From: Acetobacter malorum
GTDB taxonomy: Bacteria; Pseudomonadota; Alphaproteobacteria; Acetobacterales; Acetobacteraceae
DNA: 60,037 bases
Assembly (NCBI RefSeq): GCF_002153605.1
Contig: NZ_JOPG01000002.1
Span: 1-60,037 of the forward strand
Direction: 5' to 3'
A program made the translations under genes and the position numbers. Of this stretch, positions 1 through 9,641 are shown piece after piece. Under the pieces are notes generated by a model. It did not search any database, was not told where the DNA came from, and worked only from the letters and a program-made list of their open reading frames with translations. Position 1 is the stretch's first letter. Every line of letters begins with the position of its first letter.

Positions 1-338
1 CCCGGGGGGGGTGCTGCCCCGCCATAGCCGGGAGCGCCAAAATCGGTGCGCACCTGCACGGCACCCTCCGGCAGGCCGCCCTTCCCTGAGCCCGCACCTT
101 CGGGCAGCGCCGTCACGCTGGCAGGAATATTGGCCACAACCCAATGCCACCAGCCGGAACCGGTGGGGGCATCCGGGTCATACGTCGTCACCACAAAGCT
201 TTTTGTGCCCGGAGGGGCATTTTTCCACTCCAGAGCCGGGGACAAATTCTGCCCCGTCTGCCCCATGCCGTTATAAACCTGAGCCTGCGGCAGAGTGGCC
301 CCGTCCGTAAAAGCGGGGCTTGTCAGAACAAAAGCCAT
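1..338 (-). CDS. YbhB/YbcL-type phosphatidylethanolamine-binding-like protein (3' end missing)
   Basis: The reverse-strand frame opens at an ATG and stays open to the window edge, so the C-terminus lies outside. The translation starts [17 protein letters not shown] and contains the block [14 protein letters not shown], followed by [14 protein letters not shown]. That DPDAP...WWHWVV pattern is the ligand-pocket signature of bacterial phosphatidylethanolamine-binding proteins (YbhB/YbcL, Raf-kinase-inhibitor-like). No signal peptide is visible, so a cytoplasmic protein is likely; the family's function in bacteria is poorly defined. An AAGAAAGG ribosome-binding site lies about 8 nt before the ATG. 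The gene is only 13 bp downstream of the preceding small gene, so the two are probably co-transcribed. Confidence 0.85.
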   Translation of the reverse strand, partial: MAFVLTSPAFTDGATLPQAQVYNGMGQTGQNLSPALEWKNAPPGTKSFVVTTYDPDAPTGSGWWHWVVANIPASVTALPEGAGSGKGGLPEGAVQVRTDFGAPGYGGAAPPP

Positions 339-351
339 GGGTGCGCCTTTC

Positions 352-570
352 TTACCAGTTGCGGCTGATGAGCCAGAATTCTTCAGATGTCAGCGTCACA
401 GCCTTACCTGCGTCAGAATCCGCAGCCGCAGCGGCCAGCGCTTCAATCCGTTCAATCATGATCACTTTACGCTGGTGCGCTTCCGTGGTTTCCGGATTTG
501 TCTTCAGAACATCAAGAGAAACCTTGGCCGCTTTGGCAACACGGGCAGCATCCAGCAGGGCATAAGACAT
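352..570 (-). CDS. Small hypothetical protein, 72 aa
   Basis: I do not recognise this protein. It starts [16 protein letters not shown], is mostly helical by composition, has a middle segment rich in Ala, Glu and Ile, and ends [11 protein letters not shown] chose the ATG at 570 because GGAGA lies about 7 nt upstream; an in-frame start at 711 would run through the queA leader and has no such site. The short spacing to the YbhB/YbcL gene suggests one transcript. Length and composition loosely recall small tyrosine-coordinated haem proteins, but I do not see enough matching residues to call it that. There is no signal peptide or membrane segment. Confidence 0.6.
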   Translation of the reverse strand: MSYALLDAARVAKAAKVSLDVLKTNPETTEAHQRKVIMIERIEALAAAAADSDAGKAVTLTSEEFWLISRNW

Positions 571-641
571 AGTGGGTCTCCATATGGGTTTGTTTGCAAA
601 GCGAAATCTGGCCCTACGGAGCGCCTTCTTCAACCCCGCGA

Positions 642-689
642 GAGAACGCAGCACCCATGTCAGCCGGAAAAAACGTGCGTTCTCCGGCT
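642..689. promoter_or_regulatory. Potential H-type pseudoknot in the queA upstream region
   Basis: A perfect 9-bp inverted repeat (GAGAACGCA at 642-650, TGCGTTCTC at 676-684) encloses AGCCG at 662-666, which can pair with CGGCT just outside the stem at 685-689. The interlocked topology is that of an H-type pseudoknot. It lies 68 bp upstream of queA and about 70 bp upstream of the divergent small gene. Being self-complementary, it could act in either transcript. It does not match the short preQ1-I consensus that I know. Confidence 0.35.
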
Positions 690-756
690 TTCTGCTCAAC
701 CGGGACGCCACTCCCCTCTGGCGTCACCGCAGCCTATTGCGTAAACCCGTTTCAAC

Positions 757-1836
757 ATGAGCGACCGCACCGAAGATTTTGATTTCCACCTGCCCGAAAC
801 CCTGATTGCGCAGGAACCAGCCCGACCGCGTGAAGCCGCGCGTCTGCTGGATGTCCCCGCACACGGCCCCTTTATGGACCGCCATGTGAGCGATCTGCCC
901 AGCCTGCTGAAAGCCGGGGACCTGCTGGTGGCGAACGATACCGCCGTCATCCGCGCCCAGTTGCATGGCCTGCGGGGCGAGGCCCATATCGGCATTACGC
1001 TGGACCGGATCCTGCCGGATACCTCATGGCACGTGCTGGTACGCAACGCCCGCCGCCTGAAGGTGGGCGATACGCTGACCTTTACCGGCAGCCCCCACAC
1101 CGCCACCGTTCTGGCGCGGGAAGAAGGCGGCGGCGCAATCCTGCGTTTTTCTGCCGAAGGCTCGGCGTTTGATACGTTCCTGCAGGATGTCGGCGCGCTG
1201 GCACTCCCTCCGTATATCCACCGCCCGGATGGCCCCACTGCACAGGACGCGAAAGATTACGCGACCATTTTTGCGGAACATAAGGGCGCCGTTGCCGCAC
1301 CCACGGCTGGCCTGCACTTCACCCCGGCCCTGCTGGAGGCCGTAGACGCTATCGGTGCGGAACGCTGCACCCTGACGCTGCATGTGGGCGCTGGCACCTT
1401 CCTGCCTGTGCGTGAAAACGACATTTCCAAACACCATATGCACGCCGAGCGCGGCATCATCACGCCGGAGACTGCAGCGCGCATCAATGCCGTGCGCAAG
1501 GCGGGAGGGCGCATTATTGCCGTCGGCACCACCAGCCTGCGCCTGTTGGAAAGTGCGGCAGATGAAAACGGCATTGTGCATCCGTTTGATGATGTCACCT
1601 CCATTTTCATCCGGCCCGGTTATCGCTTCCGGGCCGTGGATATGCTGATGACCAACTTCCACCTGCCGCGCTCGACCCTGTTCATGCTGGTCTGCGCTTT
1701 TGCGGGGGAGGAGCGGATGCGTGCGGCTTATGCCCACGCCATCCAGACAGGGTATCGCTTTTATTCCTACGGGGACGCCTGCCTGCTGCGCTGCGCCAAC
1801 CTTATTGAGGCCCACCGCACGGGAGAGTCCGCATGA
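757..1836 (+). CDS. queA: S-adenosylmethionine:tRNA ribosyltransferase-isomerase QueA
   Basis: QueA transfers and isomerises the ribosyl group of S-adenosylmethionine onto preQ1 in tRNA, giving epoxyqueuosine at the wobble position of GUN-anticodon tRNAs. The 359-residue protein spans the normal family length. It opens with [23 protein letters not shown], and carries PTAGLHFTP near residue 183 and the [10 protein letters not shown] and [18 protein letters not shown] blocks that mark the family. The start has little Shine-Dalgarno character, but the N-terminal family motif begins at once, so it is probably right. Its stop overlaps the tgt start by ATGA, so this is the first gene of a queuosine operon. 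Confidence 0.97.
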   Translation: MSDRTEDFDFHLPETLIAQEPARPREAARLLDVPAHGPFMDRHVSDLPSLLKAGDLLVANDTAVIRAQLHGLRGEAHIGITLDRILPDTSWHVLVRNARRLKVGDTLTFTGSPHTATVLAREEGGGAILRFSAEGSAFDTFLQDVGALALPPYIHRPDGPTAQDAKDYATIFAEHKGAVAAPTAGLHFTPALLEAVDAIGAERCTLTLHVGAGTFLPVRENDISKHHMHAERGIITPETAARINAVRKAGGRIIAVGTTSLRLLESAADENGIVHPFDDVTSIFIRPGYRFRAVDMLMTNFHLPRSTLFMLVCAFAGEERMRAAYAHAIQTGYRFYSYGDACLLRCANLIEAHRTGESA

Positions 1837-2993
1837 GCCGTTTCCACTGGACCTGTGAGAGCACGGATGGTGCTGCCCGTGCGGGGATGCTGCACACCGC
1901 CCACGGTCCCGTCGCCACCCCGACCTTTATGCCGGTGGGCACCGTTGGCACCGTCAAAGCCATGACGATGGATGCCGTGCGCTCCACCGGGGCTGGCATT
2001 GTGCTGGGCAACACCTACCACCTCATGCTGCGGCCCGGTGCCGAGCGTGTGCGTGCGCTGGGCGGCCTGCATCGCTTTATGGACTGGTCCGGCCCGATCC
2101 TGACTGATTCCGGCGGTTTTCAGGTCATGTCTCTCGGCGCGCTGCGCAAGCTCGATCAGGATGGCGTCACCTTTCGTTCCCACATTGATGGCTCGTATCA
2201 CCGACTGACCCCGGAAAGCTCGACCGACATTCAGCACGCGCTGGATGCCACCATCACCATGTGTTTTGACGAATGCCCGGCCCTGCCTGCCCCGCCGGAA
2301 ACTATTGCGGCCTCCATGCGGATGTCCATGCGCTGGGCCGCCCGCTCCCGCGAAGCTTTTGTGCAGCGTACCGGCTATGGCCAGTTTGGCATTGTGCAGG
2401 GCGGCACGGAGCCGGAACTGCGGGCGGAAAGCGTCAAGGCGCTGACGGATATCGGGTTTGAAGGCTACGCCATTGGCGGTCTGGCAGTGGGCGAAGGGCA
2501 GGAACTGATGTTCGCCACGCTGGACACCACAGTGCCCGTCATGCCGCAAAATGCGCCACGCTACCTGATGGGCGTTGGCACACCGGATGACCTGCTGGGC
2601 AGCGTGCAGCGCGGCGTGGATATGTTTGACTGCGTAATGCCTACCCGAGCCGGACGTACTGCCCGCGCCTATACAGAACGTGGCACGCTCAACCTGCGCA
2701 ATGCCCGCCACGCAACGGACGCACGCCCCATTTCACCCAACTGCGACTGTCTGGCCTGCTCCCGCCATAGCCGCGCCTATCTGCACCATCTGTTCCGGGC
2801 CAATGAAATTCTCGGCCCCATGCTGCTGACATGGCATAACATTGCCTATTATCAGCGCCTGATGCGCCAGATCCGGGAAGCCATTGTGGAAGGCCGTCTG
2901 GACGAACTCGCCACCACCCTGCGCGCCAACTGGGCAGCGGAAGACTGGACGGAAGATGAAATGCCCCAGCCAGCCATTCCCCCGGTCCCCTGA
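1833..2993 (+). CDS. tgt: tRNA-guanine transglycosylase (queuine/preQ1 insertion)
   Basis: Tgt swaps guanine-34 of tRNA-Asp, -Asn, -His and -Tyr for preQ1, the step before QueA. The 386-residue protein carries the catalytic-aspartate block [13 protein letters not shown] near residues 91-103, the second aspartate region [15 protein letters not shown], and the zinc ligands CDC-x2-C followed by the HH of YLHHL near residues 303-333. All expected catalytic and zinc residues are present. Start ATG overlaps the queA stop, which implies translational coupling. Eleven bases separate its stop from queG. A substrate tRNA gene, tRNA-Asp(GTC), lies about 9 kb downstream. Confidence 0.98.
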   Translation: MSRFHWTCESTDGAARAGMLHTAHGPVATPTFMPVGTVGTVKAMTMDAVRSTGAGIVLGNTYHLMLRPGAERVRALGGLHRFMDWSGPILTDSGGFQVMSLGALRKLDQDGVTFRSHIDGSYHRLTPESSTDIQHALDATITMCFDECPALPAPPETIAASMRMSMRWAARSREAFVQRTGYGQFGIVQGGTEPELRAESVKALTDIGFEGYAIGGLAVGEGQELMFATLDTTVPVMPQNAPRYLMGVGTPDDLLGSVQRGVDMFDCVMPTRAGRTARAYTERGTLNLRNARHATDARPISPNCDCLACSRHSRAYLHHLFRANEILGPMLLTWHNIAYYQRLMRQIREAIVEGRLDELATTLRANWAAEDWTEDEMPQPAIPPVP

Positions 2994-3004
2994 AAGCAGT
3001 CCAC

Positions 3005-4123
3005 ATGCCCTCCCAGCCCGGAGCAGAAAAACTGGCGGCCCGGATCAGGGAAAAAGCTCTGGCACTGGGGTTTGATGCCATCGGCTTCTGCCCCGCTCAT
3101 CTCGGCCCGGAGGTGCGAGAGCGTCTGACGGACTTTCTGGCCAATGGCTATCATGGCGAGATGGGCTGGCTGGCCGACAGAGCCAACCAGCGGACCCAGC
3201 CCACCACACTCTGGTCAGAAGCGCGCACGGTAATTGCGCTGGGCCTGTCCTACGCGCCCGAGGGCGATCCGCTCGCGACCCTCAGCCAGCCTGACCGTGG
3301 CAATATTTCCGTTTACGCCCGACACCGCGACTATCATGACCTCATCAAAGGCATGCTGAAACATCTGGCGCAGTTTGTGGTCAGAGAAGGTCGGCTGGAG
3401 GCCGAACGTGCTGCTGCACGGGGGCATGAAAATGCGAATCCCGAACCCGAAGCCCCCGGCGTCAAAGTCTTTGTTGATACTGCGCCGGTTGCGGAAAAAC
3501 CGCTGGCCGCTCAGGCCGGACTCGGCTGGCAGGGTAAACACACCAATCTGGTCTCCCGCAGCCAGGGAAGCTGGCTGTTTCTGGGTGAAATCTACACCAC
3601 GCTGGCTCTGCCCGCCTCCCCACCGTCCGGTGGGGGGTGCGGCAGTTGCACACGCTGCCTAACCGCCTGCCCCACGCAGGCTTTCCCCGCCCCCTACAGC
3701 ATGGATGCCCGGCGCTGCATTTCCTATCTGACCATTGAATATGCAGGCCCGATTCCTTTGGAATTGCGTCCGGCCATCGGCACCCATATTTACGGATGCG
3801 ATGATTGTCTGGCGGTCTGCCCGTGGAATCGCTTTGCGCAGACCTCCCGCCAGATCAAGCTGCAACCAAGGCCAGACCTGATGGCCCCGGATCTGGCCAG
3901 CCTGAGCCAGCTGGATGATGCCGCCTTCCGCCAGAAATTTTCCGGCTCTCCCATCAAACGCATCGGGCGCAACCGCTTTGTGCGCAATGTGCTGATCGCC
4001 ATAGGTAATTCCGGACTGGCCGAATTACGCCCGCATGCGCAGCGTCTGACGCAGGACACGGACAGCGTGGTTGCCGAGGCCGCCCGGTGGGCCCTTGCCC
4101 GTCTGGAAGGCGTTCCCGAATGA
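3005..4123 (+). CDS. queG: Epoxyqueuosine reductase QueG
   Basis: QueG reduces epoxyqueuosine to queuosine in tRNA with a cobalamin and two [4Fe-4S] clusters, completing the pathway begun by tgt and queA. The two cluster-binding motifs are visible: [12 protein letters not shown] near residue 212 and [13 protein letters not shown] near residue 264. The N-terminal half has the family's GYHGEMGWL and [24 protein letters not shown] blocks. The C-terminus ([14 protein letters not shown]...ARWALARL) looks like a HEAT-type helical repeat used for tRNA contact. At 372 residues it is full length. Its stop overlaps the next gene by ATGA. Confidence 0.97.
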   Translation: MPSQPGAEKLAARIREKALALGFDAIGFCPAHLGPEVRERLTDFLANGYHGEMGWLADRANQRTQPTTLWSEARTVIALGLSYAPEGDPLATLSQPDRGNISVYARHRDYHDLIKGMLKHLAQFVVREGRLEAERAAARGHENANPEPEAPGVKVFVDTAPVAEKPLAAQAGLGWQGKHTNLVSRSQGSWLFLGEIYTTLALPASPPSGGGCGSCTRCLTACPTQAFPAPYSMDARRCISYLTIEYAGPIPLELRPAIGTHIYGCDDCLAVCPWNRFAQTSRQIKLQPRPDLMAPDLASLSQLDDAAFRQKFSGSPIKRIGRNRFVRNVLIAIGNSGLAELRPHAQRLTQDTDSVVAEAARWALARLEGVPE

Positions 4124-4368
4124 GTGCTCATTTACGCAAACGCAGCCTGATTCTCTCCGGCCATGATACCAGCGTGGCGCTGGAACCGGAGTTCTGGCAG
4201 GTGCTGGAAGACATGGCCCGCGCCCACAACCAGCCTTTGCCCGTGCTGGTCGCCCAACTGGATACGGAACGCCGCCCCATTCAGTCTCTGGCCTCTTTCC
4301 TGCGGGTGCAGGCGTTGCTCTGGTTGCAAAAACAGAGCGCTGCACAGGCCTCGGATTTATCAGTCTGA
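4120..4368 (+). CDS. Ribbon-helix-helix domain protein coupled to queG
   Basis: The 82-residue product starts [27 protein letters not shown] beta-strand ([15 protein letters not shown]) followed by two helices is the layout of RHH_4-type ribbon-helix-helix proteins found in alphaproteobacteria. Such proteins may bind DNA, but their targets are unknown. I chose the ATG at 4120 because it overlaps the queG stop (ATGA); a longer in-frame start would sit inside queG. The tight coupling suggests co-expression with the queuosine genes, yet nothing in the sequence shows that it regulates them. Confidence 0.8.
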   Translation: MSAHLRKRSLILSGHDTSVALEPEFWQVLEDMARAHNQPLPVLVAQLDTERRPIQSLASFLRVQALLWLQKQSAAQASDLSV

Positions 4369-4571
4369 GAATTTTGCACGTCGATCTGGTGCCAGACTGT
4401 GCGCTAATCCGCCTTGCTGTTCCCCCATCAGCCTCCTTCTCCTCAAAAGCCTCACGGCTGGATTGCCCCGCCTTCATCTTCTCGCATCCTGTCCCGCCCT
4501 GCTATGCTGAACACACGGCGCACATGCGGGTCGGATTTGGGCCGCAGCCCAGACAATGCTAAGCAGGCAAC

Positions 4572-5399
4572 ATGGCGATATGGGGTAAGATTTTTGGTGG
4601 TGTCGCAGGTTTTGCCATGGGCGGACCTGTTGGCGCAGCTTTGGGCACAGCATTAGGGCATGCCGCAGATAAAGGCACCCTGCTTCAGCCCCCCACCGGG
4701 GGATGGAGTGACCGCTGGGCAGCCCGTGCAAACCCCGACCCCAATGGTGCGGCGACCTTTATGGCCGCCAAGCTGGCGGCGGCACTGGGCAAAAAAGAAC
4801 AGCTCTACGGCCTGACGAGCATCATCCTCTGCGCCAAGCTGGCCAAGTGCGATGCGCCGGTAAACCGTCGGGAAATCAACGCCTTCAAAATGCGCTTCCG
4901 GGTGCCGGATGAGAACATGCGGGAAGTTGGCCGCCTGTTTGACCTCGCCCGCCAGAGAACGGACGATTACGAATCCTTCGCTCGGGAACTCGGCACGGCC
5001 TACGCGCAGGACAAGCAGCCGCTGGAAGACCTGATGGGCGTGCTCTTTGGCATTGCCCGTGCGGATCTGGCGGCGGATGAACCGCTGACCAAAGAGGAAA
5101 CGGTGTTCCTGCAACGCGTCCATGCGCTGTTCGGTCTAAGCCGGGGTGCGTGGGAACGGGCGGAGCAAGGCCGCTCCCGCCCTGCCATGGCGGAAGAAGA
5201 TGCCTATGTGGTGATGGGTGTGGACGCCTCCCTCTCCAATGAGGAACTTCGCGCCCGCTGGAAGGTGCTGGTACGGCAATATCACCCGGATGTGATGGCC
5301 TCTCGCCAAGCTTCTCCTGCGGAAATTGCCGAAGCCTCCGCCAAAATTTCCCGCATCAACGCCGCATGGGATATGATCAAACGGGATCGGGGCCTGTAA
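4572..5399 (+). CDS. DjlA-like co-chaperone: TerB domain plus C-terminal J-domain
   Basis: The 275-residue protein begins with a glycine-rich hydrophobic segment (residues 1-35, GGVAGFAMGGPVGAALGTALG) that could insert in the inner membrane. A TerB-like helical domain covers about residues 60-190, and a J-domain with the YHPDV signature covers about residues 210-275. This is the order seen in DjlA, a membrane-anchored DnaK partner, except that here the J-domain ends the protein. The HPD tripeptide needed to stimulate DnaK ATPase is intact. The gene stands alone: about 200 bp of non-coding sequence precede it and 220 bp follow. Confidence 0.88.
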   Translation: MAIWGKIFGGVAGFAMGGPVGAALGTALGHAADKGTLLQPPTGGWSDRWAARANPDPNGAATFMAAKLAAALGKKEQLYGLTSIILCAKLAKCDAPVNRREINAFKMRFRVPDENMREVGRLFDLARQRTDDYESFARELGTAYAQDKQPLEDLMGVLFGIARADLAADEPLTKEETVFLQRVHALFGLSRGAWERAEQGRSRPAMAEEDAYVVMGVDASLSNEELRARWKVLVRQYHPDVMASRQASPAEIAEASAKISRINAAWDMIKRDRGL

Positions 5400-5440
5400 C
5401 GGGCCATCGGTGCGGCATTCGCGCAACATTATTGGAAAAA

Positions 5441-5471
5441 TTGACACATTCATTAAACTGAAGGGCCTAAA
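5441..5471 (+). promoter_or_regulatory. Possible sigma-70 promoter for mlaA
   Basis: A consensus -35 (TTGACA, 5441-5446) is followed at a plausible distance by weak -10 options near 5464-5471 (CCTAAA). It lies in the 220-bp gap upstream of mlaA. The -10 match is poor, so this is tentative. Confidence 0.3.
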
Positions 5472-5619
5472 CAGCGCTTCTTTTCTGCTCACCTGCCTTT
5501 CATGCAGGGATGACCTGCATTGCGCAGAACGTTTCTCGTGGTAGAGAAGGCAGCAGAAGACTCCTGCCCTGATGGGTCAGGTTTTAGTGGTGCGTCACAG
5601 GGTGAAGGTAAACGCGGCA

Positions 5620-6468
5620 ATGAATTCAGGACGGAACGGTGCACGGCTCCGCCCTCGCGGTCAGACACAATCGGGTCAGACTCGGGAAGGCTCCTCGGCC
5701 CAGCGCCGTTTTTCCTCACGCAGTTCTGTACTGATCGCGACACTGGTTGCCCTGACGGGGTGTAGCGCCATCAAGGCTCCGGTTCCCAAAGATCCGGACG
5801 CCCTTGAGGAATACAAGCAGGCGAATGACCCGTACGAGCCGCTGAACCGCAAGGTCTACAACCTGACCATGACGTTCGACCACTGGGCACTCCGCCCGGT
5901 TGCCAAGGCCTACGTATGGGCCGTGCCGCGCCCTGTCCGGAATTCTCTGGGCAACATGATCACCACCATGAACGAGCCCTCCGTGTTCTTTAACGATGTG
6001 GGCGCAGGCAAACCCCGCCGTGCGGGCGATTCCTTCGTGCGCTGGTGCATCAACATGTCCGTCGGGATTGGCGGGCTGATTGATGTCGCTAAAATGGCCG
6101 GGTATCCGCATCATGATAACGATGCAGGCATGACACTGGCCAACTGGGGCATTCCCTCCGGCCCGTATCTGTTCCTGCCCATGGGCCCCTCTTCCATCCG
6201 TGATGGGATCGGCTACGGGATTGATCAGGGGCTTTCCCCCTGGAACTATGTCCCGCGTGGCTATGGGCTTATCAGCTTTAACTGGGCCTATAACATGATG
6301 GGCGTTGTGCATGGCCGCTCCACGCATCTGGATGAGCTGGATGCCCTGCAGCGGGATGCACTGGACCCCTACGCAACAATCCGCAGTGCCTATCAGCAGC
6401 AGCGGAAGGCACAGGCTGAGGCTATCAAAAACGATAACCGCGCCACCGTGCCGGCCTGGTACCACTAA
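5620..6468 (+). CDS. mlaA: MlaA/VacJ-family outer-membrane lipoprotein
   Basis: MlaA withdraws mislocalised phospholipids from the outer leaflet of the outer membrane and hands them to periplasmic MlaC. The family block NDPYEPLNRKVYNLTMTFDHW follows the lipoprotein signal, and later GVGGLIDVAKMAG-like and WNYVPRGYG-like segments are present. A basic region, a hydrophobic stretch and the lipobox LTGC predict lipidation. I chose the ATG at 5620 (282 residues); an upstream in-frame ATG at 5572 gives an unusually long N-terminus. GAAGG lies about 11 nt before 5620. mlaC follows after 22 bp. Confidence 0.9.
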   Translation: MNSGRNGARLRPRGQTQSGQTREGSSAQRRFSSRSSVLIATLVALTGCSAIKAPVPKDPDALEEYKQANDPYEPLNRKVYNLTMTFDHWALRPVAKAYVWAVPRPVRNSLGNMITTMNEPSVFFNDVGAGKPRRAGDSFVRWCINMSVGIGGLIDVAKMAGYPHHDNDAGMTLANWGIPSGPYLFLPMGPSSIRDGIGYGIDQGLSPWNYVPRGYGLISFNWAYNMMGVVHGRSTHLDELDALQRDALDPYATIRSAYQQQRKAQAEAIKNDNRATVPAWYH

Positions 6469-6490
6469 AAACAACAAGGATAGCGCCGAC

Positions 6491-7117
6491 ATGAAATTTC
6501 TTTCCAGCCGTCGCCTTGTGACAGGCGCCCTCGCGCTCCTTTGTGCTGGCAGTCTTTCTGTTCTGCCTGCCCGTGCCGCTGAAGGCACCCGTCAGTTTAT
6601 CGAATCCTTCGGCTCCAAGCTGGTCGCCATCGTGAACAGCCAGGTTTCTCTGTCGGAAAAAAAGGCCCGTGTTCTGCCGCTGATCCAGCAGGATGTGGAT
6701 ATTGACGCCATTGGCCGCTACTGCCTTGGCCGTTACTGGAAACTGGCCACGCCGGAACAGCAGAAGCAGTATCTCGGACTGTTCCATGAAGTGCTGGTCA
6801 ACGCCATTACCGACAAGCTGGGCGATTATCGCGGCGTCAGCTTCACCATTGGTGCTATCTCCAAATCTGGTGAGGACGACTCTGTCGAAGCCACGCTGAT
6901 CCGCCCGCAGCAGCCCCCTGCTTCCATGCAGTGGATTGTCGGCCATGCCGGCGGCAGCCCGAAAGTGGTGGACGTCGTTGGGGAAGGCGCCAGCCTGCGT
7001 CTGACGCAGCGTCAGGATTACTCCTCCTACATCGCTCGCAATGGTGGCAACATTGATGCCCTGCTGAGCGCCCTGAAACGCCAGATTGAGCATCATTCCG
7101 CACCGGCTACCAACTAA
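6491..7117 (+). CDS. mlaC: MlaC/Ttg2D-family periplasmic phospholipid-binding protein
   Basis: The 208-residue product has a signal peptide ending in LPARA-AEG and the MlaC fold blocks IDAIGRYCLGRYWKLATPEQQ and YLGLFHEVLVNAI, so it should shuttle phospholipid between membranes. The same superfamily includes HpnM proteins of hopanoid producers; from sequence alone I cannot separate the two. I chose ATG 6491 because it begins the signal peptide right after the mlaA stop. A strong terminator follows the stop, so the operon is mlaA-mlaC only; the inner-membrane Mla ABC components are not nearby. Confidence 0.88.
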   Translation: MKFLSSRRLVTGALALLCAGSLSVLPARAAEGTRQFIESFGSKLVAIVNSQVSLSEKKARVLPLIQQDVDIDAIGRYCLGRYWKLATPEQQKQYLGLFHEVLVNAITDKLGDYRGVSFTIGAISKSGEDDSVEATLIRPQQPPASMQWIVGHAGGSPKVVDVVGEGASLRLTQRQDYSSYIARNGGNIDALLSALKRQIEHHSAPATN

Positions 7118-7140
7118 GCGGTCTGAAAAATTGTTTCTAA

Positions 7141-7170
7141 AAAGGGCACCTCCCGGGGTGCCCTTTTTTT
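7141..7170 (+). terminator. Rho-independent terminator of mlaA-mlaC
   Basis: GGGCACC (7144-7150) and GGTGCCC (7157-7163) form a stem with a 6-nt loop, followed by a T tract to 7170 and flanked by A residues on the 5' side. Confidence 0.92.
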
Positions 7171-7197
7171 ATGCATCACACACACTCAGATCCGCCT

Positions 7198-7698
7198 TCA
7201 GCCGCGCACACTCTCATAAACCAGCATGGTCTGGCCATCCCGCGGGAAGGTCTCGTACACATGCATGCCGATCCCCCCCAGAATGGTGCGGGACGCCAGA
7301 TTGCTTTCCTTGGCAACAGCAATAACCCGCTTCACTCCGGCATCATGGGTAAAGTTTAGCGCCGCATTGGCCGCTTCCCGCGCAATGCCACGCCCACTGG
7401 CCCATGGATACAAGGCAAACCGTAGCCCGAAGCCGCGCCCGTCTGGACGGTCATGGATACCAGTCATGCCCACAAACCGGTCATTCTCACGAATAGTGAA
7501 AATGCCGACCCTGTGGCAGGCCCAGAAGGCAATATCATCCGCCATTTCCCGTTCGGCCTGCTGGCGGGTACACACGCCCCCCAGCATCTGGCCAAACGCC
7601 CCGCCATCGGCCTTCAACGACGCCATATCCTCCATATCGCGCCATGTGACGGGTTGCAGCATGAGCCGCCCTGTTCTGACTGAACGCGCCGTCAGCAT
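7198..7698 (-). CDS. GNAT-family N-acetyltransferase (RimJ/RimL type)
   Basis: The 166-residue protein has the pattern of a GCN5-related acetyltransferase: an N-terminal strand RTGRLMLQPVTWRD, the middle strand GIFTIRENDRFVGMTGI, the acetyl-CoA loop region YPWASGRGIAREAANAAL (variant of R/Q-x-x-G-x-G/A), and the late helix ESNLASRTILGGIGM. These features resemble RimJ/RimL-like enzymes that acetylate protein N-termini or small amines; the substrate cannot be told. A purine-rich GGGGGTG lies just upstream of the ATG. It converges on mlaC, with the mlaC terminator between them. Confidence 0.85.
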   Translation of the reverse strand: MLTARSVRTGRLMLQPVTWRDMEDMASLKADGGAFGQMLGGVCTRQQAEREMADDIAFWACHRVGIFTIRENDRFVGMTGIHDRPDGRGFGLRFALYPWASGRGIAREAANAALNFTHDAGVKRVIAVAKESNLASRTILGGIGMHVYETFPRDGQTMLVYESVRG

Positions 7699-7819
7699 GA
7701 CAACACCCCCGCCAGAACGCAGAAACGCCGCCGGAGCAGTCCCCGGCAGCGTGTCCTGTTGTCGTGTCTCGAAAGGGCTTCAGATGATGGATGCCGCATC
7801 AGACATCCACCCAGCCTGA

Positions 7820-9499
7820 TCAGCGGGAGATTGGCCGATAACGAATGCGGCCAGGTTCCGTGGCATCCGGGCCAAGGCGACGGCGCTTGTCTTCCTCATA
7901 AGCCTGGAAGTTCCCTTCAAACCATTCGACGTGAGAATCCCCTTCAAACGCCAGAATATGGGTTGCCAGACGGTCAAGGAACCAACGGTCATGGGTGATG
8001 ACCACGGCGCAGCCCGGGAATTCGCCCAGAGCCTCTTCCAGCGCACGCAGGGTATCGACGTCCAGATCGTTGGTCGGTTCATCCAGCAGCAGCACGTTGC
8101 TTTCCTGCCGCAGCATTTTAGCCAGATGCACGCGGTTACGCTCACCACCGGAAAGAATGCCAACCTTTTTCTGCTGGTCGGACCCTTTGAAGTTGAACGC
8201 CCCCACATAAGCACGGGACGGCACAGCGCGTTTGCCCAGATAGATGACATCCGTGCCGCCGGAAATTTCTTCCCACACCGTCTTGTTGGGGTCCAGATCA
8301 TCACGGGACTGGTCAACATAGCCGAGCTTCACGGTATCACCGATTTTCAGCTCACCCGCATCCGGCTTTTCCTGCCCCACAATCATCTTGAACAGAGTGG
8401 ATTTACCCGCACCGTTCGGCCCGATAACGCCCACAATGCCACCCGGCGGCAGCTTGAAGCTGAGGTCATCAATCAGCAGGCGCTCACCAAAGCCTTTGCT
8501 GAGATGGTCGGCTTCAATAACCGTACCACCCAGACGCGGGCCAGGAGCAATAACAATGTCCGCCACGCCATTCTGCTTTTCAGCGCTCTGGGCCAGCATT
8601 TCTTCATACCGTGCAATACGGGACTTGCTTTTGGCCTGACGCGCCTTGGGGCTGGAACCAATCCACTCCTGCTCGGCAGCCAGCGCACGCTGGCGGGCAC
8701 TTTCTTCTTTTTCTTCCTGAGCCAGCCGCTTGCGCTTCTGTTCCAGCCAGGAGGAATAGTTGCCTTCAAACGGAATGCCGCGACCGCGCTCGATTTCCAG
8801 AATCCAGTTGGTCACGTTGTCCAGGAAGTAACGGTCATGGGTAATGACCATCACAGTGCCCTGATAATCGTGCAGCGTCTTTTCCAGCCATGCCACGCTT
8901 TCTGCGTCCAGATGGTTGGTCGGTTCATCCAGCAGCAGGATATCAGGCTTTTCAATCAGCAGGCGGCACAGGGCCACACGGCGGCGTTCACCCCCGGAGA
9001 GCTTGTCCACAGGGCTGTCAGCAGGCGGGCAGCGCAGGGCGTCCAGCGCGATTTCCAGCTTGCGGTCCAGCTCCCAGCCATCGCCTGCATCAATTTTTTC
9101 CTGCAGGTCAGCCTGTTCGGCCAGCAGGGCGTTCATTTCCTCGTCGCTCATCGGCTCGGCAAAGCGCATGGAAATTTCGTTGAAACGATCCACGGCTTTT
9201 TTCAGATCGCCAAAGCCCAGAGCCACGTTCTCGCCAACCGTCAGCTTGGGGTCCAGCTGGGGTTCCTGCTCCAGATAGCCAACGCGCACGCCTTCAGCGG
9301 CCCAGGCTTCCCCGCCATATTCCTTGTCGATCCCGGCCATGATCTTGAGCAGCGTGGATTTACCCGCGCCGTTCACACCAAGCACGCCGATTTTCACACC
9401 CGGCAGGAAGGACAGCGTAATGCCTTTGAAGACTTCACGCCCACCCGGATAGGACTTGGTAAGGTCCTTCATCACATAGACGTATTGATAAGATGCCAT
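7820..9499 (-). CDS. ettA: Energy-dependent translational throttle protein EttA (ABC-F)
   Basis: EttA is a soluble ABC-F ATPase that binds the ribosomal E site and gates the first peptide bond according to energy state. The 559-residue protein has two ATPase domains, each with Walker A ([18 protein letters not shown]), signature ([16 protein letters not shown]) and Walker B ([22 protein letters not shown]), joined by a charged linker ([18 protein letters not shown]). There are no membrane segments. I chose ATG 9499 because GGAGGT lies 6-11 nt upstream and the N-terminal [14 protein letters not shown] matches the family. The frame extends further upstream only by reading across the tRNA leader. 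Confidence 0.96.
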   Translation of the reverse strand: MASYQYVYVMKDLTKSYPGGREVFKGITLSFLPGVKIGVLGVNGAGKSTLLKIMAGIDKEYGGEAWAAEGVRVGYLEQEPQLDPKLTVGENVALGFGDLKKAVDRFNEISMRFAEPMSDEEMNALLAEQADLQEKIDAGDGWELDRKLEIALDALRCPPADSPVDKLSGGERRRVALCRLLIEKPDILLLDEPTNHLDAESVAWLEKTLHDYQGTVMVITHDRYFLDNVTNWILEIERGRGIPFEGNYSSWLEQKRKRLAQEEKEESARQRALAAEQEWIGSSPKARQAKSKSRIARYEEMLAQSAEKQNGVADIVIAPGPRLGGTVIEADHLSKGFGERLLIDDLSFKLPPGGIVGVIGPNGAGKSTLFKMIVGQEKPDAGELKIGDTVKLGYVDQSRDDLDPNKTVWEEISGGTDVIYLGKRAVPSRAYVGAFNFKGSDQQKKVGILSGGERNRVHLAKMLRQESNVLLLDEPTNDLDVDTLRALEEALGEFPGCAVVITHDRWFLDRLATHILAFEGDSHVEWFEGNFQAYEEDKRRRLGPDATEPGRIRYRPISR

Positions 9500-9567
9500 G
9501 AGATGACCTCCGTGAAGTGGAAATGGACAGGAACCGTCGGATGGACGCGATTGAGGCGTAAACCGCC

Positions 9568-9641
9568 TGCGCCCGGCAGGACTTGAACCCGCAACCAAGC
9601 CGTTATGAGCGGCCCGCTCTAACCAATTGAGCTACGGGCGC
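9568..9641 (-). tRNA. tRNA-Ile2 (CAU anticodon, lysidine type)
   Basis: The 74-nt cloverleaf has acceptor GCGCCCG paired with CGGGCGC plus discriminator A, D arm GCTC...GAGC, anticodon loop CTCATAA and T arm with TTCAAGT. CAT could mean Met or Ile2; the CTCATAA loop followed by ...CGGCTTGGT matches Ile2 genes of alphaproteobacteria, read as AUA after TilS adds lysidine. CCA is not encoded. The flanks are complementary (GCCGCCTGC before, AGGCGG after), so the precursor acceptor stem can extend. Confidence 0.85.

Noticed and set aside
352..570. Assigning the 72-residue protein to the tyrosine-coordinated haem family
   Set aside because: Only length and general composition agree; key ligand residues could not be placed.
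642..689. A classical preQ1-I riboswitch upstream of queA
   Set aside because: The stems and loops are too long and the short A-rich tail of preQ1-I is not present; kept only as an unnamed pseudoknot.
7931..9586. Open frame of 551 codons opposite ettA
   Set aside because: Antisense shadow of a clear ABC-F gene; no recognisable domain or ribosome site.
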